Source: an uncultured Eubacteriales bacterium (lineage in GTDB: Bacteria; Bacillota; Clostridia; Eubacteriales; Anaerofustaceae). From it: a stretch of 16,029 nt of DNA. A program made the translations under genes and the position numbers. How positions within the stretch are numbered: the first letter of the stretch is position 1; every line of letters starts with the position of its first letter. A model generated the notes under the pieces. That model was not told where the DNA came from. It was given only the letters and a program-made list of their open reading frames with translations, and searched no databases. Positions 6,692-13,978 of this stretch are shown piece by piece. Location of the stretch: the NCBI GenBank assembly GCA_902796565.1, contig CADBPP010000045.1, forward strand, positions 1 through 16,029. The letters are read 5' to 3'.

Positions 6692-6724
6692 GGATCCCAC
6701 TATTGGAATCTTATTAGCGGCGGG

Positions 6725-7675
6725 TTATTTGTTTCTTTTTTTGCCCACCAGAAGATACCACTGTCCCATGGAGCGCTTTTCGATGAGCTCGAACCCGTTC
6801 TCATCCAGGGCCGAGGCCACCTCGTCCTGCCTGGATTCTATGATGCCGGTGGATATGAAGACGCATCCGGGATCCAGCAGGGATGAAAGCTGGGAAGAGA
6901 GAGCGCAGATGGGCCCGGCAAAGATGTTTGCCACGGTGACGTCGGGGCTCTCCGTCAGAGCCTCCGCCAGATCAGAGCATACGGCGTTCACCCTGTCCTC
7001 CACTCCGTTGAGGACGGCGCATTCCCTGGTGGCGGTGACGGCGTTGGGATCTATGTCCACGGCTGTGACGCGGGATGCCCCCAGGAGGGCCGCCGCGGCA
7101 GAGAGGATGCCGCTGCCGCTTCCGATGTCGGCTGCGGTGCAGCCCGGAAAGATGTACTTTTCCAGGGCCTCCAGGGCCATCCTGGTGGTCTCATGCTGGC
7201 CGCTGCCGAAGCTGCTTCCAGGATCTATCCTGACGGTTATGACTCCCTCGGGAGAGGTCTGCTCCCATACAGGACGGACATAGAGCTTTTCACCGAGCCT
7301 GAAGGGCTTGAAGAATTCCCTCCAGTTGTACTGCCAGTCCTCGTCCTTGACGGACACTATGGACACGGTGAGCTCCCCGAAGACCTCCGGCATCTGCTGC
7401 CCCAGGGCCGCCAGGCGGTCCGTCAGGGCGTGCATGAGCCCCACTCCCTCCTCGTCGTCGGAAACGTAGAGCTTCACATTGGGACGGATGCTTTCAATGT
7501 CTCCTCTGAGCTCTTCGTCCACCATGTCATAAGTATCCCTGCTCTCCTCGAGGAATGAGAGTATCTCATCGGGATCCTCCACCACGAAGGAGGAGATGCC
7601 CATGTCCATGATCACCCCGCTCAGGGGCTCCAGCGCCTCTTTTTTCGTATATATCGTGACTTCGTTCCAGTTCAT
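6725..7675 (-). CDS. prmA: Ribosomal protein L11 methyltransferase PrmA
   Basis: A 316-residue SAM-dependent enzyme that trimethylates ribosomal protein L11. The N-terminal substrate-recognition domain (about 1-110) is followed by the linker DWQYNWREFFKPF (113-125), the PrmA signature FGSGQHETT (156-164), the SAM-binding loop ADIGSGSGILS (182-192), the acidic DIDP (207-210) and N250 in the NIFAGP catalytic-pocket motif. Length is standard. The start is ATG 7675, with GGAG six bases upstream; an in-frame start at 7723 lies in the -10 region of the promoter at 7712-7740 and is rejected. The gene is divergent from psuK. The PspC-domain gene follows 48 bases downstream on the same strand. Confidence 0.95.
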   Translation of the reverse strand: MNWNEVTIYTKKEALEPLSGVIMDMGISSFVVEDPDEILSFLEESRDTYDMVDEELRGDIESIRPNVKLYVSDDEEGVGLMHALTDRLAALGQQMPEVFGELTVSIVSVKDEDWQYNWREFFKPFRLGEKLYVRPVWEQTSPEGVITVRIDPGSSFGSGQHETTRMALEALEKYIFPGCTAADIGSGSGILSAAAALLGASRVTAVDIDPNAVTATRECAVLNGVEDRVNAVCSDLAEALTESPDVTVANIFAGPICALSSQLSSLLDPGCVFISTGIIESRQDEVASALDENGFELIEKRSMGQWYLLVGKKRNK

Positions 7676-7711
7676 GTTCTTCTCCGTTTTGATGATAGTC
7701 ATTTCAAGCGG

Positions 7712-7740
7712 ATTATATCCCAAAAAGCCGGTCCAATCAA
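7712..7740 (-). promoter_or_regulatory. prmA promoter
   Basis: Minus-strand TTGATT (7740-7735), exactly 17 bases, and TATAAT (7717-7712). The predicted transcript begins near 7705, leaving a leader of about 30 nt to ATG 7675. Confidence 0.8.
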
Positions 7741-7778
7741 GCGTAAGCTCCCAAAGGCTACGCTGCGGCGCCAGTTTA

Positions 7779-7787
7779 TGATAAAAT
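7779..7787 (+). promoter_or_regulatory. Extended -10 of the psuKG operon
   Basis: TGATAAAAT is a TGn-extended -10 with one mismatch. It ends 17 bases before ATG 7805, so transcription would start at or just inside the GGAGG ribosome binding site (7794-7798). No -35 match is evident. Confidence 0.45.
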
Positions 7788-7804
7788 CATATCGGAGGAC
7801 CGGA

Positions 7805-8716
7805 ATGCGCGTCAATGTGATAGGAGCATGCAACATCGATATAACCGCCCTGGCGGGAGGAGCAGTGCGGATGCACGATTCGAACCCCGCGACGGTGCGC
7901 TACACCCACGGGGGAGTCGGCAGGAACATCGCCCACAACTGCTCACTCCTGGGGCTTTCCCCGCGTTTCGTGTCCGCTGTGGGCAGGGGCCCCCAGGGAG
8001 AGGCCATCCTCAGGGAGCTGAGGGACGCCGGCTGCGACGTTTCCGGGGTCATCGTCTCGGACGAATATCCCACGGGAAGCTACATCTCCTTCATCGATGA
8101 GAACGGGGAGCTTCTGGTGGCAGCGAATTCCATGGGGATCAACGAACTCATCGTTCCGGGCACTGTTTCGGATCTGGATGCCGAAGATGCCGTGACGGCC
8201 TTCGACACCAACATACCGGAGGAGACCATAGACGCGGTGACCTCCCTCGGAGGCATCAAGTACGCCGAGCCCGTCTCTGGGCCCAAGTGCGTGAAGCTGC
8301 TGCCGTATCTCTCCCGCATAGACATCATCAAGCCCAACGTGTATGAGGCGGCTGAGCTGTGCAAAACGGACACGTCCGGCGAGGACGGCATAATCAGAGC
8401 GGGGATGATCCTTCGTGAAAAGGGTGTCAAAAAAGTATTCATAACCGATTCCGTACGGGGAGCATGGCTCTTTTCCGGAGAGGAGAGGATCCACTTCGTT
8501 CCGGAGACGGTGGAGGCGGTCAGCGCCAACGGCGCCGGTGACGCATTCTCCTCCGGGATCATCTACGGTACGGCAAGGGGGCTCGGGGACATGGAGATCC
8601 TGCGCTTCTCCTGTGCCGCCGCAGCCTGCGCACTGGAGCATACCGGCGCGGTGAATACGTCCATCAGCGAAAAATATGTTTTAAAGAAGGCAGGATTATT
8701 GAAGAATGAACAGTGA
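7805..8716 (+). CDS. psuK: Pseudouridine kinase (PfkB/ribokinase family)
   Basis: A 303-residue PfkB-fold kinase that phosphorylates pseudouridine to pseudouridine 5'-phosphate using ATP. The N-terminus VIGACNIDI and the segment DSNPATVRYTHGGVGRNIA match PsuK rather than ribokinase. IKPNVYEAAEL (175-185) is the second PfkB element. NGAGDAF (242-248) holds the anion hole and catalytic Asp246; the residue before GAGD is Asn where many family members have Thr. The start is ATG 7805, with GGAGG six bases upstream. The gene overlaps psuG by eleven bases, indicating coupled translation, and this pairing makes the assignment firm. Unlike the Escherichia coli psuK-psuT-psuG order, no pseudouridine transporter gene lies between them, so uptake must be encoded elsewhere or the substrate comes from RNA turnover inside the cell. 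Confidence 0.92.
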   Translation: MRVNVIGACNIDITALAGGAVRMHDSNPATVRYTHGGVGRNIAHNCSLLGLSPRFVSAVGRGPQGEAILRELRDAGCDVSGVIVSDEYPTGSYISFIDENGELLVAANSMGINELIVPGTVSDLDAEDAVTAFDTNIPEETIDAVTSLGGIKYAEPVSGPKCVKLLPYLSRIDIIKPNVYEAAELCKTDTSGEDGIIRAGMILREKGVKKVFITDSVRGAWLFSGEERIHFVPETVEAVSANGAGDAFSSGIIYGTARGLGDMEILRFSCAAAACALEHTGAVNTSISEKYVLKKAGLLKNEQ

Positions 8717-9626
8717 GAACTTCGTACTGAAAAGGGAAGTCGCCGAAGCGGTAAGGGAGAACAGGGCCGTGGTGGCCCTGGAGAGCACCATCATATCCCA
8801 CGGGATGCCCTACCCCCAGAACGTCGAGACGGCTCTGAGGGTGGAGGAAGCCATCAGGGAATGCGGCGCGGTGCCCGCGACCATCGCGGCCATCGGCGGC
8901 GTCATAAGGGTCGGGCTTTCCCCCGAGGAGATAGAGTATATCGGAAAGAGGGGCCCGGAAGCCGTCAAGTGCTCCCGGAGGGATCTGCCCTTCGTGGTGG
9001 GGAAGAAGCTCGACGGCGCCATGACCGTGGCCTCCACCATGATCTGCGCTAAGCGCGCGGGGATAAAGGTCTTTGCCACAGGCGGGATCGGCGGCGTGCA
9101 CAGAGGAGCCGAGACCACCATGGATATCTCCGCGGACCTGGATGAACTGGCCCGCACCGATGTCACCGTGGTGTGCGCCGGAGTCAAGTCGATACTGGAC
9201 ATCGGTCTGACGCTGGAGTATCTCGAGACAAAGGGAGTGGCCGTGCTCTGCTACGGCACCGACACCATGCCCGCATTCTATACGGCGAAGAGCCCCTATG
9301 CCGCGCCCTTCAGGGTGGACACCGTGGAGGAGATCGCCTCCTTCATGAAGGCCCGGGACGAGCTGGAGCTCGGATGCGGCACAGTGGTGGCGAACCCCGT
9401 GCCGGAGGAGTATTCCATGCCGGAGGATGTGATCAACGCGGCCATCGGGCAGGCCCTCAGGGAAGCCTCGGAGGCCGGGATAAAGGGAAAGGCCACCACG
9501 CCCTTCCTCCTGGCGAGGATCAAGGACATCACCGGCGGGGACAGCCTGGAATCCAACATCCAGCTGGTATTGAACAACGCCCGCCTGGCGAGCCGCATCG
9601 CCCTGGAGTACGTGAAGAAAAGGTAA
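8706..9626 (+). CDS. psuG: Pseudouridine-5'-phosphate glycosidase
   Basis: A 306-residue enzyme that reversibly splits the carbon-carbon glycosidic bond of pseudouridine 5'-phosphate to uracil and ribose 5-phosphate, with a divalent metal. Family signatures are clear: VVALESTIISHGMPYPQN (22-39) with a conserved Glu26, TIAAIGGVIRVGL (59-71), FATGGIGGVHRGAE (123-136), the lysine of CAGVKSILDIG (157-167) and YGTDTMPAFY (183-192). Length is typical. The start ATG 8706 lies inside the end of psuK, with AGGA ten bases upstream. A strong terminator follows 20 bases after the stop, so psuK-psuG is a closed two-gene unit. The uracil formed could be re-used by Upp, whose gene lies 2.4 kb away on the other strand. 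Confidence 0.97.
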   Translation: MNSENFVLKREVAEAVRENRAVVALESTIISHGMPYPQNVETALRVEEAIRECGAVPATIAAIGGVIRVGLSPEEIEYIGKRGPEAVKCSRRDLPFVVGKKLDGAMTVASTMICAKRAGIKVFATGGIGGVHRGAETTMDISADLDELARTDVTVVCAGVKSILDIGLTLEYLETKGVAVLCYGTDTMPAFYTAKSPYAAPFRVDTVEEIASFMKARDELELGCGTVVANPVPEEYSMPEDVINAAIGQALREASEAGIKGKATTPFLLARIKDITGGDSLESNIQLVLNNARLASRIALEYVKKR

Positions 9627-9646
9627 TACAGGAAATAATAGAAGGA

Positions 9647-9680
9647 GCCCGGAGGACCTGTGTCCTCCGGGTCTTTTTTT
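9647..9680 (+). terminator. Terminator of the psuKG operon
   Basis: CCCGGAGGAC (9648-9657), a CTGT loop and GTCCTCCGGG (9662-9671) form a perfect 10-bp stem followed by TCTTTTTTT. It is a strong rho-independent terminator. On the minus strand, where the nitroreductase gene ends at 9696, the same hairpin lacks a good T-tract. Confidence 0.95.
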
Positions 9681-9695
9681 ACCGTTTTCTTCCGT

Positions 9696-10427
9696 TCACT
9701 GCGGATCGTAATCCCTGAGATATTCCCTGACGCTTCTGGTCATCTCCCTGGAGAAGCCGGAATCGTACTTCCTCGCGCAGAAGGCCCTCATCCATTCGTC
9801 CAGATCCTTTTCTCCCGCCTTCGGGGAAAAGAGCTCCCTCAGATCCGTCTCGTCCATCTCGGTGTAGCGGTCGATATGCACCAGATGCTTTTCGGGCAGC
9901 CTTTCCGGTTTTCTGCGCTGCAATTGTCCTTCGGTGGGGCGGCCGTAGATCACCAGGGCCGCGGGAAAGACATATTTAGGCAGCCTCAGCAGCTCCCTCA
10001 TCTTTTCGCAGTTCTCCATCACGTCCCCGATATAGCAGCTGCCTATGCCCATGCTCCAGGCGGCGCATACGCTGTTCTGGGCGGCGATGAGGGCGTCGTC
10101 CACCGCCAGTATGATGTCCCCGGTACCAGGAAAGCGGGGAGAGCACCCGGCGTATGTGTACATGTCGTACCATTTTTTAGCGTCGGCGAGGAACACCAGC
10201 ACCAGCGGCGCGGCGGCGATGAAATCCTGCCCGTCGCACAGCACGGCCAGCTCCCTTCTCACCTGGGGGTCCCTCACGTCTATGATCGTGTAGAGCTGCT
10301 GGTTCCCTGCGGTGGGGGCCTCGAAGGCGCTTCGGAGGATAGTGTCCCTTTCCTCCCCGGTCAGAGGCTCGTCCGTGAAGAGCCTTACGGACTTTCTCTC
10401 ATAAAGTCCCCTTACTGTATCATTCAT
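9696..10427 (-). CDS. Nitroreductase family protein (FMN-dependent oxidoreductase)
   Basis: A 243-residue flavin enzyme of the nitroreductase fold, related to the NfsA/FRP group by its length and C-terminal extension. Arg/Lys-Ser residues in YERKSVRLF (9-17) form the FMN-phosphate site; APTAGNQQ (37-44) lies at the flavin; SMGIGSCYIGDV (125-136) is the second conserved segment. Such enzymes transfer electrons from NAD(P)H to nitro compounds, quinones or flavins. The physiological substrate cannot be read here. The start is ATG 10427, with GGAGG six bases upstream, and the ATG overlaps the last codons of the M24 peptidase gene by eight bases. The two are therefore translationally coupled and probably the last genes of a minus-strand transcript. 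Confidence 0.88.
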   Translation of the reverse strand: MNDTVRGLYERKSVRLFTDEPLTGEERDTILRSAFEAPTAGNQQLYTIIDVRDPQVRRELAVLCDGQDFIAAAPLVLVFLADAKKWYDMYTYAGCSPRFPGTGDIILAVDDALIAAQNSVCAAWSMGIGSCYIGDVMENCEKMRELLRLPKYVFPAALVIYGRPTEGQLQRRKPERLPEKHLVHIDRYTEMDETDLRELFSPKAGEKDLDEWMRAFCARKYDSGFSREMTRSVREYLRDYDPQ

Positions 10428-11505
10428 CCTTTTCCTCCACGATGATCGGTTCCTTGGTGAAGCTGTTGAGGACCCTGCATCCGTCGGAGGTGACCTCCAC
10501 CAGGTCCTCTATCCTGACTCCCACCTTCCCGGGCAGATATATGCCGGGCTCTATGGAGAACACCATGCCTTCCTTCACCGTGTTCGTGTTGGCGGCGGAG
10601 ACGTCTCCCCACTCATGGACCTGGCGTCCAATCGAGTGTCCCAGGCGGTGGGTGAAGTACGCTCCGTATCCCGCCTTTTCGATATGCTCCCTGGCGGCGC
10701 GGTCGATGTCGCAGAAGCGCGCACCGGGCCTTACCGCCGCGATGCCCTTCAGGTTCGCTTCGAAAACTATGTCATATATCCTGCGTGAGGTCCCGTCCGC
10801 TTCACCGATGAACACGGTCCTGGTCATGTCGGAGCAGTAACCGTCCTTTTGGCAGCCGATGTCGATGACCACACAGTCCCCCCTCCTGCCGACGCTGCTG
10901 TCGCTGTCATGGTGGGGATCGGAGGCGTTCTTTCCGAAGGCGATGATGGGCTCGAAGGAGAAGCCGTCCGCCCCCAGGGAGCGGTAGATCCTAAGAAGCT
11001 CCTCTCCCAGTTCGATCTCCGTAAGGCCCTTCGCCACCAGGGGTATGAGCCTCTCCATGGCAAGATCGTTCAGCCTCGAGGCCTCCCTCATCTTCTCCAG
11101 CTCCTCCTCGCTCTTCACCTGCCTGACGGCTTCGACTATGCCGTCCGCCAGGACGAAGGAGGTTTCGGGCAGCTTCTCCATAAGCGGCAGCAGGAACGCC
11201 GCGGGAAGGGAGCGGTCCGCCGCCGCGGTGCGGGAGAGCGCGAGAAACTCCGCCAGGGACACGGTCGGGTCCTCCGTGTCGTCGTAGAAGGTCATCGCGA
11301 CGGGCGGATCCTGTCTGTAAAAAAGCTTCGACGTGAAGATGCGCTTTTCCCCGTCCTTCCTGACGGCCAGCACGCACATCCTCTCGCCGCTGTGGATCAG
11401 CACTCCGCACATGTAATCTATCGAAAAGGGATCGGACACGACGATGGCGTCCAGCTCCCGGTCCTTCATGGTGTCAAGTATCTTTTCAAAGGCTGTGTCG
11501 TTCAT
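10420..11505 (-). CDS. M24-family metallopeptidase, Xaa-Pro aminopeptidase/dipeptidase type
   Basis: A 361-residue pita-bread-fold peptidase. The N-terminal creatinase-like domain covers about 1-130 and the catalytic domain 135-361. All five metal ligands are present: Asp215 (VVIDIG), Asp226 (CSDMTRT), His290 (HRLGHSIG), Glu319 (FSIEPGIYLP) and Glu333 (RIEDL). His198/His199 in SDPHHDS correspond to the conserved active-site histidine region. The protein is cytoplasmic and expected to cleave peptides next to proline, contributing amino acids from peptide catabolism. The start is ATG 11505 with AAAGGAG upstream; a longer reading to 11538 would run into the upstream terminator hairpin. The gene overlaps the nitroreductase start by eight bases. 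Confidence 0.92.
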   Translation of the reverse strand: MNDTAFEKILDTMKDRELDAIVVSDPFSIDYMCGVLIHSGERMCVLAVRKDGEKRIFTSKLFYRQDPPVAMTFYDDTEDPTVSLAEFLALSRTAAADRSLPAAFLLPLMEKLPETSFVLADGIVEAVRQVKSEEELEKMREASRLNDLAMERLIPLVAKGLTEIELGEELLRIYRSLGADGFSFEPIIAFGKNASDPHHDSDSSVGRRGDCVVIDIGCQKDGYCSDMTRTVFIGEADGTSRRIYDIVFEANLKGIAAVRPGARFCDIDRAAREHIEKAGYGAYFTHRLGHSIGRQVHEWGDVSAANTNTVKEGMVFSIEPGIYLPGKVGVRIEDLVEVTSDGCRVLNSFTKEPIIVEEKDE

Positions 11506-11522
11506 GTTTTCTCCTTTCCGGG

Positions 11523-11549
11523 AAAAAGGGGACGGCATCGCGTCCCCTT
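11523..11549 (-). terminator. Terminator after the dCMP deaminase gene
   Basis: On the minus strand AAGGGGACG (11549-11541) and CGTCCCCTT (11534-11526) pair perfectly over nine bases around a six-base loop, followed by TTT and then CC. It lies five bases after the deaminase stop. The short T-tract suggests partial termination, so the peptidase and nitroreductase genes may still receive read-through. Confidence 0.75.
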
Positions 11550-11553
11550 CTGT

Positions 11554-11997
11554 TCAGTCCTGATATTTTTCCACGGTTATGCCGGCTTCCTTAAGCATCT
11601 CCATGGACATCTCGTCGGGGTAGTCCCCCCTGTAGACGATCCTTTTTATCCCCGCGTTTATCAGCATCTTGCTGCACAGGATGCAGGGGGAGTCGGTGAT
11701 GTATATGTCCGCTCCCTCCACGCTGACGCCGTGCAGGGAAGCCTGGATCAGCGCGTTCTGTTCCGCGTGGATGCCGCGACACAGCTCGTGCCTCTGCCCG
11801 GAAGGTATGCCCAGCTGATCGCGCAGGCATCCCACTTCCTCACAGTGTCTGAGGCCCTTGGCGCTGCCGTTGTAGCCCGTGGAGATAATCTGTCTGTCCT
11901 TTACGATCACCGCCGCCACGTTTCGCCTCAGGCACGTGGAACGGGTCTTGATGACATCCAGAAGGTTCATGAAATATTCATCCCAGCTCGGTCTCAT
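11554..11997 (-). CDS. Deoxycytidylate (dCMP) deaminase
   Basis: A 147-residue zinc deaminase that converts dCMP to dUMP, feeding thymidylate synthesis. The zinc site is complete: His77 and Glu79 in the HAEQ motif and Cys105/Cys108 in PCILC. The central insertion with extra Cys and His (HCEEVGC at 51-57, HELC at 70-73) and YNGSAKGLRHC are typical of dCMP deaminases and the ComEB branch, not of cytidine or tRNA adenosine deaminases. The start is ATG 11997, with GGAGAG six bases upstream, eight bases after the upp stop codon. Co-transcription with upp is therefore likely, a common order in Firmicutes. Confidence 0.93.
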   Translation of the reverse strand: MRPSWDEYFMNLLDVIKTRSTCLRRNVAAVIVKDRQIISTGYNGSAKGLRHCEEVGCLRDQLGIPSGQRHELCRGIHAEQNALIQASLHGVSVEGADIYITDSPCILCSKMLINAGIKRIVYRGDYPDEMSMEMLKEAGITVEKYQD

Positions 11998-12005
11998 GCT
12001 CTCTC

Positions 12006-12635
12006 CTACTTAGTGCCGTAAAGCCTGTCCCCGGCGTCTCCCAGTCCGGGAAGGATGTAGGCGTTCTCGTTGAGGCGCTCGTCAAGGGCGGCCGCGTAGA
12101 TATCCACGTCGGGATGGGCCTTCTGCATGATCTCTATCCCCTCGGGGGCCGCTATAAGGCACGCGAAACGGATGTTTTTGGCTCCGCGGTCCTTGAGGAA
12201 CTGTACCGCCGCCGCTCCGCTGCCGCCCGTGGCCAGCATCGGATCCAGTACTATCGTCAGGGATTCCTCCAGGTTCGCGGGGACCTTGCAGTAGTATTCA
12301 ACGGGCTCGTGGGTATCGGGATCGCGGTACAGCCCGATGAATCCGACTCTGGCGTTCGGGATGAGGTTGAGCATGCCGTTGAGCATCCCCAGGCCCGCCC
12401 TGAGGATGGGCACGAAGGTTATCCTCGTCTCATGGATCGACTTTACCGTGGTCTCGCACATCGGGGTCCTGATGGTCTCTTCCTCCAGGGGCAGATCCCT
12501 CATGACCTCGTAGGCCATCAGCATGGAGATCTCGTCCAGCAGTTCCCTGAAGAGCTTGTGTTCGGTGGCCTCATTGCGGATGATGCCTACTTTGTGCTGG
12601 ATCAGCGGGTGGTCAAAAATCATTACCTTGGACAT
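12006..12635 (-). CDS. upp: Uracil phosphoribosyltransferase
   Basis: A 209-residue cytosolic enzyme making UMP from uracil and PRPP. Signatures are the PRPP-binding loop VLDPMLATGGSGAAAV (129-144), PILRAGLGM (76-84), and the uracil-binding C-terminus GLGDAGDRLYGTK, where the protein ends as the family usually does. The start is ATG 12635, with GGAAAGG about ten bases upstream. It lies 59 bases after sua5 and eight bases ahead of the dCMP deaminase gene. A 5-bp GGGCC/GGCCC hairpin in the sua5-upp gap lacks a T-tract, so read-through from sua5 is possible. I see no convincing separate promoter. Confidence 0.97.
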   Translation of the reverse strand: MSKVMIFDHPLIQHKVGIIRNEATEHKLFRELLDEISMLMAYEVMRDLPLEEETIRTPMCETTVKSIHETRITFVPILRAGLGMLNGMLNLIPNARVGFIGLYRDPDTHEPVEYYCKVPANLEESLTIVLDPMLATGGSGAAAVQFLKDRGAKNIRFACLIAAPEGIEIMQKAHPDVDIYAAALDERLNENAYILPGLGDAGDRLYGTK

Positions 12636-12694
12636 GTGTTTATACCTTTCCTTGCTTTTGAATTATTTATCGTCAGGGCCCGGCGGCCCATCGC

Positions 12695-13738
12695 TCACAG
12701 TTCGACCGTCACGTCGCTGGCCTTATCAAGGCGGTTGAGAAACGCGTCGGAGATCCCTCCCGGGGGAGGGGATGTGACCCACACTTCGCCTATGCCTTCG
12801 GTATCGCACCAGCGCAGGGCGTCATAGAGCCTGGCGCAGTACACGTCGGGTCTTTCAATGCTTCCCAGGGGATACAGGTTCGGGCATCCCGAAAGAAGGG
12901 GGATGAGCTCGTCGAACACTATCGCGCCCCTTACCGTGCCGTCTTCCGGTGCTTCGAGCTCCCCGCGGATGAAGGCGGCCATGGCCGCGAAGTCGCTTCC
13001 CGCGACGGAGGTGACCTTCGCATCGGGCTTGTAGTGGGTATACTTCATCCCGGGCGCCTTGGGCGCTCCGGTGAGCTTTTCCTTGTAGGAGCTCCTGGGC
13101 TCGTATCCCAGGACCTCCGAGAGCATCTTCGCGCTCACCGCTCCGGGCCGGAGGATGCAGGCGGGGAAAACGGACATGTCCACCACGGTGGACTCGAGCC
13201 CCACCTCGCAGTCGTAGCCCGTAAGGATCACGTCGCATCTGCCGTTCATGTCCCTTATCACATGCTCTGCCCTGGTGGGGGAGGGCTTTCCGGAAATATT
13301 GGCGCTGGGGGCCGCTATGGGGCGCCCGGCGGCCCTTATGAAATCCCTGGCCTCCCTGCACACGGGGAGCCTCACCGCCACGGTGGAAAGGCCCGCGGTG
13401 ACGTTCGGCGCCAGGGAATCGTTCTTCGGCAGCACTATGCTGATGGGACCGGGCATGAAGCGCTCAGCCAGACGCATGGCATCCGGCGGCACGCTGGAAG
13501 CGGCCAAAAAAATATCCTCCCTGTCCGCTATGTGCACGATAAGAGGATTGTCCGAGGGCCTGCCCTTGGCTTCAAATATGCGGGACACCGCCCGCTCATC
13601 GGTGGCGTCGGCCCCGAGTCCGTATACGGTCTCCGTGGGAAACACCACTATACCGCCCCGAGCTATCGCTGAAGCGGCCTGGCTGATGCCCTCATGATAT
13701 TGAGTTGGGTCCGTAAGATCGAAAGTCAGTGTATCCAT
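12695..13738 (-). CDS. L-threonylcarbamoyladenylate synthase, long Sua5/YwlC form
   Basis: A 347-residue enzyme that forms threonylcarbamoyl-AMP from threonine, bicarbonate and ATP, the first step of t6A37 modification of ANN-decoding tRNAs. The YrdC domain covers about 12-205: PTETVYGLGADA (34-45), KGRPSDNPLIVHI (58-70), APSANISGKPSPT (143-155) and GLESTVVD (180-187). The linker PGMKYTHYKP (229-238) leads into the C-terminal Sua5 domain (about 245-347), so this is the two-domain form found in Bacillus YwlC. The start is ATG 13738, with AAGGAAG eight bases upstream. It is divergent from rho. The Firmicutes order often has ptp and rpiB between sua5 and upp; both are absent here. Confidence 0.95.
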   Translation of the reverse strand: MDTLTFDLTDPTQYHEGISQAASAIARGGIVVFPTETVYGLGADATDERAVSRIFEAKGRPSDNPLIVHIADREDIFLAASSVPPDAMRLAERFMPGPISIVLPKNDSLAPNVTAGLSTVAVRLPVCREARDFIRAAGRPIAAPSANISGKPSPTRAEHVIRDMNGRCDVILTGYDCEVGLESTVVDMSVFPACILRPGAVSAKMLSEVLGYEPRSSYKEKLTGAPKAPGMKYTHYKPDAKVTSVAGSDFAAMAAFIRGELEAPEDGTVRGAIVFDELIPLLSGCPNLYPLGSIERPDVYCARLYDALRWCDTEGIGEVWVTSPPPGGISDAFLNRLDKASDVTVEL

Positions 13739-13755
13739 TTCTCTGCTTCCTTAGA

Positions 13756-13764
13756 ATTATAACA
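13756..13764 (-). promoter_or_regulatory. Extended -10 promoter of the sua5-upp operon
   Basis: Minus-strand TGTTATAAT is a consensus extended -10 ending 17 bases before ATG 13738. Transcription would begin near 13749, within or at the edge of the AAGGAAG ribosome binding site, implying an unusually short leader. No -35 match is seen. Confidence 0.55.
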
Positions 13765-13833
13765 GATAATCCCCTCCCATCCACCATCAGGACGAAATAA
13801 ACTGAGAAATATCTTCGCGGACGTTTTTTCGGG

Positions 13834-13861
13834 TTGCATTCCGGACTTTTTCTGATACAAT
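13834..13861 (+). promoter_or_regulatory. rho promoter
   Basis: TTGCAT (13834-13839), 16 bases, TACAAT (13856-13861), with TGA directly before the -10. The transcript would start near 13868 and have a leader of about 110 nt before ATG 13979. The leader includes a pyrimidine-rich stretch and a GCGCG/CGCGC hairpin (13927-13939). Rho commonly controls its own mRNA through a long leader, so autoregulation here is plausible but not shown. Confidence 0.55.
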
Positions 13862-13978
13862 CGGAACGAACGGATAATGTTTCGGCAGATACTTGTTTTA
13901 GAATATATCGCCTTCCCGTTTTTCCCGCGCGGCCCGCGCCGCATCATTCCCAATCCCACTTTTAAGGAGATCCCAGAG

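Noticed and set aside
10849..12021. 390-codon plus-strand open frame opposite the peptidase and deaminase
   Set aside because: It spans two recognised genes on the other strand and a terminator, and it is only open because of GC-rich codon bias.
12676..12689. GGGCC/GGCCC hairpin between sua5 and upp considered as a terminator
   Set aside because: The stem is only five pairs and no run of T follows on the minus strand.
13877..13978. Upstream start for rho adding 34 residues
   Set aside because: The added peptide does not resemble any Rho N-terminus and has no ribosome binding site, whereas ATG 13979 follows AAGGAG and begins the Rho_N domain.
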